Shown here one piece after another: positions 55,365-64,000 of a DNA stretch of 64,000 nt (positions are counted from its first letter, which is position 1; every line of letters starts with the position of its first letter). The DNA is taken from NCBI RefSeq assembly GCF_021347895.1, contig NC_067126.1, positions 34,236,482-34,300,481 on the forward strand, given 5' to 3'. Made by a program: the position numbers and the translations under genes. The notes below the pieces were generated by a model. It was not told the DNA's origin. It saw only the letters and a program-made list of their open reading frames with translations, and ran no database searches. Origin of the DNA: Acanthochromis polyacanthus (lineage: Eukaryota; Chordata; Actinopteri; Pomacentridae).

Positions 55365-57195
55365 CCTTGGAGGATTCTTGATTTATTAGATTTATTATAC
55401 ATTTTTGCATTCCCTTTGAGCTCATTATTTGGATACTTAAAAGAAATGTCCATGCATACACTTTATGCATTCTAAACATATTCATGCGTTTTTTTTAGTT
55501 CACACATTTTCTGTGCTATATACAAAATTGAGTCTTTACGTGTATGATCCTCAGCACCTGGCTTGTTGACCACACCAATGTGGTTTTGCTTAAATGCGCA
55601 GGAAGTTAGAGACGAAAACATTTCTCAAGCTGCCAAACTGTGTGGTATAGGAGACGCCTCATTTCTCTTAGCTTGTCACACACTCTGTAGTTCCATAGCA
55701 ATCAAGCAAGGGTGGTATTTGTTGGCTATTTGAAAGTACAACAAACCACAAGCAGAGAAAAAGGATTTGACTAAACCAATTTAAGATATAATTTAAAAGA
55801 ATGATATGTTGGTAGACTTTAAGGTAGTGGTTTGTAATTGTTTGGGATTTTGGCCTTTTCAAACAAACCGGTATCCACTTGCAACCCCTTGTAATGACTG
55901 AAGACAGACTCTCATTTCTCAGAATGATTTTATGAGGCAATGCAAGATGACATCATTTTACCGTTAAAAGAAGCGGCAGGTTTTACAGAAAAGTTTGAGA
56001 TAAAGAAATGGTACACTGAAATTTTTGCTGCAGAAATATTAGTTTTTTGCTCCTTATACATTTCATTCTCTTGCGATACATTCAGATTTATTTACTTGTT
56101 CTCAATCCTGGTTACAGTTGTGATTTACTGGCTAATGCTGTTTTCTTTTGCCTCATTTTTCTGCTCAAAAAAACAAAGCCATACATTTCTGTCTTCTGTA
56201 ATTGCAATCAGTTTTATTGCCAAGTAGGTTTTTAACAAACAAGGAGTTCTGCACGATGTATTGCAGTAAATGCTTAAAATTACAGAATTTTTAAAGAAGG
56301 ATAAAGGATTTTTTTTTAAAACTCTTACAAGTCAATAGACAGTAAGTGTTACAAGACAAATCTGAATCAAATGTTAGGTTACATGAACAGCAAATGTAGC
56401 TAATCTGAGGAATTTTAAGTATTAAGTAATCAAATATTTACAGTGTGCATAAATGTACAAATTATTTACCTGACAATAATGTAATCAACTTTAGATGTTC
56501 AAAGGACAATAATTTGATTTAAAAAGCTGTGCATTCACTGATGACATAAGTAAAAGGCTACTTTTGTTTGGCAACTAATAACACTGAAATACCAAGAAGC
56601 AGTTTTTTCCCAGGTTGGTGGCTTTTTTTTAGACTGGGATTGTGATACTAAGAAGGTCACAGGTCAGATACATTCAGCAGATATAACTGTGCCCTTCTTT
56701 CTGACCACCTGCGTTTTGTTATCAGTCTGAATAACTCTAATTCAAAGAGAGTCTGAATTTCTGGCATTGCTGCGTGGACATTGTTCTTCTCACCTTATTC
56801 GACCACAAGCATCATCTCGCCACACATACACTTTGTTACATAGACAAGCATGTTGATTATTCATTTTTCTTCTGGTGACGTCCAGGGAAATTCCTACGGA
56901 TGTTCCTTCAAATGTAAAACATATGAAGCTCTAATCCGCCTTTCTCTTCAAAAATGGCATGTTGAAAATGTCCAAAAAGCTTATGTGTTCTGCTCACTAG
57001 AATGCAAACCTAGGAGAGGAAGGTGAAGAGTTTAAAATGTAGACGACATGCTGTGTGTGAATCCTGTGAAATGAGTAGAGGAACTACTTTACTGTCTCTG
57101 GGTGGAAATTTTTCATCACAGCATCATGTCTGGTAGTCGCAGCCCACACACAAGTTCTGTGCCTGTACTCGCTCTCTCACACATCCTCCCTTTCT

Positions 57196-57256
<61 letters not shown>

Positions 57257-59980
57257 ACTGGTAATTGTATTTTTTTCTCGGTTGGACAAAGCCCTGATTC
57301 AGACGGCAACGAGATCGAGAGCGTGGAGGCTTGTGCGAAGGCAGCGCTTGAGACAGGCCTGATTAGATCGAGTCTGAGGTCACTAAGAGAGTGTGTGGAC
57401 CAGTGAGCAGCACTGCAGCGTAAAAACTCCGACAAGGTGCACACGAGCCCTGAATGAATTTGGTTCTGCTTCAAAACAGTTGAAAAGATCTAGTCTAATA
57501 GTACAGAGCACTATGAAACAGTCATAACATTCAAATTTGAGAAAGTGAAGAGATATTTTTAAATGCTTAGTGGAAATTCTCATTTAACATCATTTTTTTG
57601 TATTGTACTTTTGCATGTAGACGAAATATTGACCCAGAGCAGCACATAAGTGAGGAGGCAAGGTTTGAGGGTGATACTTGGGAGGACAAAAGTGGCTGTT
57701 CTCTGGGTCTCAAGTAAACATCTAATCTGCTTAAACTTATTATTACTACTCATTATTTGTTTTCCCATAAGGGCATGCAGTATTTAAATGAAGAAAAAAA
57801 ATACAGTCACCCCATCTCAACATGTAGTACAACCTGTCCACTCACACTCCTTACACACACAAACTCACAGAACTCCAAAACATACAGTAACATTCCTTTC
57901 ATGGAAATGAAAAACGCTCCAGCCTCGGACTTTGGAGAACACACATTTCTGAATGTGGGATCATCTAGTAAGCATGCGCATGCAAACAGACTTCAAAACA
58001 CATCTGAGACATGTGTGATCTGAACATGAAAACCATCTGAGAGAGTAAGCAGGAATGCTCAGAGCATGTGGTTTTTATATTCTAAAAATACAGCTGTCTG
58101 CAAGATGAGTAGGGAGCATGAATCAATTAGAAATCTAGAACAAAGACTTTTTAAGTAATATTTTCATTGTAGTATTTTACCATAGAAGTTTTAATGCCTA
58201 ATTAATGCCCTGTTTTAGCTACACATCTGATGTTGTTTCTAGTTCAGATATATATACAGTCTACATATTTTTCCAAGTGCAGAAGTAAATGCACAAACAC
58301 ATATCTTCTGTTATCCCAGAGCTTGTGAATACATCATACATCAAAGAAGAATTCGCATGTGCAGTCGGCTCTCTGTGTGAAGCCGTGTGCACAACATGTG
58401 TGTGACTTTTCACTCTGCAAGATCCACCGTAGCCTGGCTGTCTTGTGATTTTTTATTTTTTTTAAAAGGGGCCTAAAAAATGAGCATCTGGCAGCCATGT
58501 TGGAGCAGGAATTTCATGTTCTCCTGAATCCAATGTAGGACGTACAAAGCTGAGCTGAAAAGCAGATGAAGACACAGAGATGTTTAACTTTTTAAAACAT
58601 TTTTAATTGTTCTGTTTGCTGCATTTATTACAACAGCTTCACATACATAGTTGGCCATAATGCATCTTTTTTTTTTTCTTGGATGCTCGGCTGGATGCTA
58701 CAACACATTTGTTTATGGAAAAAAATCTTCTGAAACCATTTTCAGAAGTATTTTACTTTACGGTGTGTGCACATGATCAGTGTCATATTCATATACTGCA
58801 ACTTCACAGACAGAAGAATGCTGCCTAAACTTTGGGAACTTTCATGCCGATCTTGTCAAAGCAAATAACTGAGAGATGCAAATCATATGCTTGGATATGC
58901 ATTATTATTTCAGCACGAAGCAGACTTTTTTAAATGCACCTGTACACATGCGAACATATTACCTCAGCATCATTGCATAATATTAAGTAAGTGCCACTTT
59001 GATCCAGTGCAACAGAAAAGAGAGCTGGATGTGCGGAGGAGCAGAGTGGCTGTGGCAATGAGACACGCATTCCTTTCAGGGGCACCGAAAAGGTTTCGGT
59101 GTTGCTTCCTCAGGCAATTGATTCAAGCCAGCTGACCGTGAACTGAACCTGGAACAGACACTCGAACACACGACGCAGATTTTGAACATGTAGAAAAAAA
59201 TATTACACAAATAAGATAGAAGTATGCAGCCTTCAGTTTATGTAAAACCACCCAGCTTTCACAATGCACCAAAGTGCCGGTGGCCTTCAGTGGCGGTATG
59301 TGTTAGTTCAACTCTACCACAGTGGTTTGGTTGGGAAATTAACCAATTAAGTCCTGGTGCAAATATATATTAATGTTAAAAAAGGAATTTCTTAAAATAG
59401 TTGGGCATTGTACAAGAGTAAAAGAGTTATGAGGGTCTTATTTCAGCTGTGGGTAAATACACATTTGGTGGGCAAGTGAGTATTTACAGAAGAATAATGT
59501 CTTAAATTGGCTGAACTAAACCACAGAGCCCATGTTCATGTAACCGGTGCATTTGCTGAATAAAAAAAATGGAGAATTTTACAACACTTTTCCCTTAAGG
59601 AGCAAGTAAAAGAGGCAAAGACAGGAGAGTATCTTGAGGACACGCAATACGGTGCAAAATCACTGTATTAAATTTGCAGTTGCTCGTGGAATGTGTCATC
59701 ATCAATTACAGAGTCGGAGAGAAACAAAACGATCCGCTCAAGAGTCCTTCATAGACACCATGTGAGGACAGCCTGGAGATTATACAAAAGTCAGACGCAG
59801 AGGCAGCAGAGCAGAGTTGAATGTCGTTTGTCCAGTTGGTGCTCATGAACAGGATTGTACTGGACATCCTACAGAGGGTGTGTCGGAGCATCTTCCCTTT
59901 GTACGAAGAAAATGATGATGAAGGTGCAACAGGGAAGTCATTCTGCAAGGCAGGCTCTGGAGAAGCGTGGCCTTTTCCTC
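55365..59980. other. Intergenic, btla / cd200-like
   Basis: No coding exon is recognised on either strand. Contains a CA microsatellite (57197-57254). The right-hand part is likely 3' UTR of the leftward cd200-like gene. Short open frames show no domains. Confidence 0.45.
57197..57254. repeat. (CA)n microsatellite
   Basis: Uninterrupted AC dinucleotides, 29 units. Confidence 0.95.
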
Positions 59981-62900
59981 TCAGCGTCTGGCTTCTTCAT
60001 CTGAAAGATTAATCAGCTGAAAAGAAATGTATGACAGAAATGCAACAAATGCTACAGAAAATTTAGAACAAATCACATGGACTTCTATTCTATTCTTCTA
60101 TTCCAATTCCAGGAATATCACATATGATTTGTCCATTTGCAAAGCCATATGCAACCGCCTACGAGACTGCTGATGAAGTCGTTCGTGCACAAAACCAGTG
60201 GAAACCTGCTCAAGCTGTGAATTATCACCTCAAGGAAGTTGGTTCGCAATTTTGTGGTGCTTACTGAGACCTTGATCTAACCGCAGAGTGCTGCTGTAAT
60301 CGGCTCAAGTGGGTAAACCAGCCACATTTGTTCTACATTAGTAAGATGGTGGACACTCCTGATCATTGATGAATGCTGCTTCCTGATATGCAACAGACAA
60401 AGAACACGAGTGGATTTCGTTGATGGCAATCTCAGTGCCCAGTGACGTCAAGATGAAATCCTCACAGTAACCGGTTTATTTGTTGCCATCACTTGAAACT
60501 TCAACACAATACAGCAGCTCCTCTTGTTGTAGAATAAGCACTGCTCTTCTAGCAAATGATACAGGTGCATTCCTACTACTGTGGCTTGCTTACTCTCCAA
60601 ACATGTCACCTGTCAAACATCTGTGGGACGCTCTGGATGGACGTGTCTAACAACATGATCCTGTCCCTCAAAGAATCTGCTAACTTTGCCAAGACCTTCA
60701 GAAAAAAACTGGGACCACATTCTACCATCCAGCATCAACCAAATCATGAATAAGTTTCTGACTTGTCAATGGCCCCATTCACCATCTGCCCTTTATTTTT
60801 TCCAGTATAGTGTGTACTTTGTTGTTTCATGATGTCCATTCTGTTGTAGAGACGCCAATATCTTGGACTAACAAACGCTGATTCACCTAAGCTAAAGAGA
60901 ATTTAATAAAATATGCATTAATATTCTTGTTCAGTATATTTCCTTTGTTGGATCGGCTCTTCTTTTTCTGGCAGCAATCACTGGACAAACCTGAGCTCCA
61001 TTCCCCAATCAGCTTTTTGCTTCATAAACTTGAGCTCAGTTCTCCACAGCTGCAGCCCCACCGTTCTGAGCCTTGGCCAACGTCTACTCAAGTTCTAGAG
61101 TTTCTGTTGTGCTTCAAGGGACCCTTTTGTGTCTCAGGTTCAAGTCTCGTCCTGCCAGTTTCGCCAGCCCTCACTTTGGTCACACAGCTGGACATCCACC
61201 AGACCGCCATACTCAGCTCTTGAGTCTCTACACGGTCATTCCAGCCTCATTCTCTTATTATGCCCAGTACCTCCTTAAACCAACCGACAGACCTTCACCG
61301 AGTCCTCTATTTCATTAACTAGACACTGAACTCTCTTCTTGGATCACCAAGACATCCTTATCACCAATTAAGACTGTAACAATACATTATTCTTTAAAAC
61401 CTCTCTTGTGTGCTAGTATTTCAGTTGGGTCCATATTTACCAAATTAAAAAAACATTCCCCGAAAACATAATGAATTGATTACAAAAACCAAGATGGATG
61501 AGTTCCTTGCCTAACATCAATTGTTCCATTGTGTTCAGTGTGTAAATCCAGCTGTGTGCAGCAGATCTTCAGGCTCCAGATCCTTTTTAATTGTCTTGTC
61601 TGTAGAGGCCTTTTAAGCTCTGCTTTGACTGATATGCAGATCTTTCCTCAGCACTACTATACTTGACTTCCTTCATGCACTGATGGAAAATAGTGATTAC
61701 ATGTGTCGGTAAAGTGCAGATAGAGTGCAGGTAGCACAAAAAAAGAAGCTGAAGTTGACACAGCTGTTATGCTGTCATGTATGGATAGCATGATCAGGAC
61801 ATCATGCGATCAGTGGAGAGTCCAGATCTCAATATTTATATGGATAAATTGTGACAAATGCTTGAAAATCTAAGTAGAGCTCACTGCAAGGGCTTTTCAA
61901 TTTCTGCAGTAATTATTTTTATATATATTGCAGTTTCTAGACAGCCCTTTGACCGAATCAGCAGCACTGAGTGTTGCGCATACTTTGATTTATTGAAAGA
62001 AAATAAATCTCAGGGATTAAACACCAGTGTTTTATAGTTATGACAGTGTTGCACTGCATCCAAATGGGCTACTTTTCCATTATAGCTTCAGGAGCATCTG
62101 GGCAGGTTACCAGAATCCACAACAGGGAGAGAGCCCTAAATTATAAAGTCTGTTGTCTTTTAATGATTCCTGGAGTTTAAGAGGATGAAGGCAGAGCGAG
62201 TGGTAATCTGTAAAAACTTTTATAAAACAGCCTGCAGAACATCATCACCAAGAAACTTACATTATTACACACATAGATATTAAACATGCTACAAAATCCC
62301 AAATAATGCTGTATTTGATTTAATTTGTTATATGCAAAATTCACGTGAAAACAATTTCCAGTATTTTCTAGCTTTCTTTTCTGTTCCTGTAGATTGTCTA
62401 GTCTATTTGAGGTGACTAATTCACCCCACGTTTTTTATAAAAACATCCTTGACATAAACAGTTGGAGTTAAACATCCAAGAGCAGGCAAAGACATCATAT
62501 ATACCAGAGTATCATGCTCTGAAGTTTGCCTACAGTTTTTGACACACTTACCTTCTTTGCGCAAAAAGCACTTCCAAAGACAGAAGCACAGCGACATAAC
62601 CAGCAGAGCTGCTACAGTGGTGACTGAGATCAGGATGGTGAGCGCTGTCCCAACTAGAAAGAAAAAACAGATTAGACCTCATTAGGAGTTTTATGACCTG
62701 CCATAAATGTGTAATTAGGTGCTGGTGTTTATGTGGTTTCATTAATTTGAACGCAACCACATAAAGCCTTAATTTGAAGCTATAAATATATATTACATGC
62801 CTGTTAGCTTAATTTAGCACAAGGACTAGAAAGAGAGGTAAGTTACCCTGGCTCTGTCCAAAGAACAGAATCCAAAAACCATCTGGCAGCCCCTTTATTG

Positions 62901-63836
62901 AAGCTTGCTAATCAACAGATCTTCTCAGACAAATCTGGTCCTGGTTGGTGCATCAGTGAATTGGACAGAGCCAAACTTGCTGTTTCTGTGCTTTACCAAT
63001 CTTTGTCAAGCCCTCTGCAGTACCATGACTGCCCATGACTGTTTTCAAAATCCTCTTCATTATGAGAAACAACAACAAAAACCTCTGAGCCCAGATCATG
63101 TAAGAAGGCAGCCTTGCTATTTTTTTTCAGTGTCAATGTTTGAGTCTACATTCAAATGCTCCTCTAAAACATTTCCCTTTGACCATTTTTGGTATCATAG
63201 GCTTAGCATCACCTCAGACAACACAAACAACCCAGATATCTTTACCCTTTCTGTTGTCAGAGTGATGAGAAGGTGCAGCTAGACTTTTCTGCACAGTGCT
63301 TTATCATCACTGGCTATGTGAGACTAAGCCCTGAGAACAGTACATTGTTGCTACAGTGGCCAGAATGTGTCACTACTACACAACAGATACACATCAGAAT
63401 TTCATCTATTGGGTATAATGACATGTGAAATTCTTGTACGCTTCTTTTAAGACTGGTATGTAATAGTTACTATAAGTGACCTGGAGTCACTTATTAAAGA
63501 TTTTCTGATGGAGAACTACAGGAATGCAGAGATTCTCTGACGCCAACTCACTTTTAGTGTTCATTGATACAGCTATCGGTGACTCAAGCCCTTTGTGGTG
63601 CACCAAGCATTTGACAGACACATCTTTGAGCAGCCCTGATTGGACGGTCAGCGTGCTGATGACCAGAGTGGTCCCGTCTCCCTGGGGGAGCTGTGTGGTC
63701 ACAGGGGGGCCCATGGTGCGGTTATCTCTCTCCACGTTCCACACAATCTCTGCCGGAGGCCTCGACACGGAGGTGCAGTTGGCCTCGATCACACCTGCAG
63801 TGGTGGTCTTGTAGCTCACCTGAGGTTTAGGCAGCA
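59981..63836 (-). CDS. CD200 (OX-2)-like membrane glycoprotein, 3' exons
   Basis: Ligand for CD200 receptors. Exons in coding order: 63836-63552 (C-type Ig), 62653-62552 (membrane), and probably 60000-59981 (tail). The Ig exon is phase 1 at both ends (95 codons), with IEANCTSVSRPPAEIVWNVE, an NRT glycosylation site, GDGTTLVISTLTVQSGLL and VKCLVHH. The core Cys, Trp and Cys are all present. The membrane exon reads ALTILISVTTVAALLVMSLC followed by FWKCFLRKE. A phase-matched acceptor (CTTTCAG at 60001-60007) then gives DEEARR and TGA, a very short tail like that of CD200, which carries no signalling motif. The V-type Ig and signal exons would lie beyond 64000. A nectin-like or other two-Ig protein is possible. 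The partner receptor-like gene is 17 kb away. Confidence 0.62.
60060..60790 (+). mobile_element. Degenerate Tc1/mariner relic
   Basis: A broken frame on the + strand reads YSPNMSPVKHLWDALDGR around 60589-60645. This matches the end of the transposase core (SPDxxPIEHLWDxL), with the catalytic Glu replaced by Lys. Upstream fragments (GCTGCTGTAATCGGCT, GTGGATTTCGTTGATGG) are consistent with the same family but full of stops. It lies in the last intron of the cd200-like gene. Ends are not defined. Confidence 0.5.
60791..62551 (-). other. cd200-like intron, remainder
   Basis: No exon or recognisable repeat is seen between the relic and the membrane exon. Confidence 0.4.
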
Positions 63837-64000
63837 CTGGGAGAAAATAAACAGAGACAGCAAGGTAGAAGTAGCATCACAATGCAGCACACTGGCGGAC
63901 ATTTACACACCAACAAGCTCATACTGTCCGATGTATGTGGCACAGATGACAGATTTACTGAATTGCACTGCTACCTTTTCTGCTTCGATCTAAAATCTCT

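Noticed and set aside
60927..61223. Open frames around 61 kb
   Set aside because: No recognisable domain, overlapping frames of similar length, within an intron of the cd200-like gene.

Overview
The window is vertebrate, almost certainly teleost fish, DNA. Genes are split into short exons with GT-AG introns. The interspersed repeats are typical of fish: tRNA-headed SINEs with GATGGA tails, Tc1/mariner elements, an L2-type LINE, a Penelope-like element, a hAT fragment, and long GT, AT and CA microsatellites. Exons were joined by hand from splice sites, codon phase and protein family motifs; no search was run.

Layout. (1) 1-15490, + strand: the 3' two thirds of the kinase gene gsk3b (8 coding exons, 299 codons) with a 3.1 kb 3' UTR. 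Its large introns hold SINE, L2, hAT and other repeats. (2) 15.5-20.7 kb: a repeat nest in which an apparently intact young Tc1 transposon sits inside an older dead one. (3) 20721-26490, - strand: the complete xenobiotic receptor gene nr1i2 (pxr), 8 coding exons, 445 residues, tail to tail with gsk3b. (4) 26.5-30.5 kb: SINE and Penelope-like relics. (5) 30557-35476, - strand: cfap91 (maats1), a ciliary radial-spoke-associated protein, with an RFX X-box-like promoter site. Its splice sites are almost all normal but its frame is broken repeatedly by single-base shifts. (6) 39910-43143, + strand: a CD200-receptor-like gene with one single-base frame break. (7) 46524-47252, - strand: transmembrane and tail exons of a BTLA-like receptor. 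(8) 51590-54919, + strand: a complete BTLA-like gene, 305 residues. (9) 59981-63836, - strand: the 3' part of a CD200-like gene.

The gsk3b / nr1i2 / cfap91 order and orientation match human 3q13.33. BTLA, CD200R and CD200 are neighbours at human 3q13.2, so this fish region joins blocks that lie several megabases apart in human. The last four genes form an inhibitory immune receptor cluster holding a ligand-receptor pair (CD200-like and CD200R-like) and two BTLA-like genes in opposite orientation. The observations most worth checking are the intact Tc1, the frame breaks in cfap91 and cd200r, and the BTLA-like pair.
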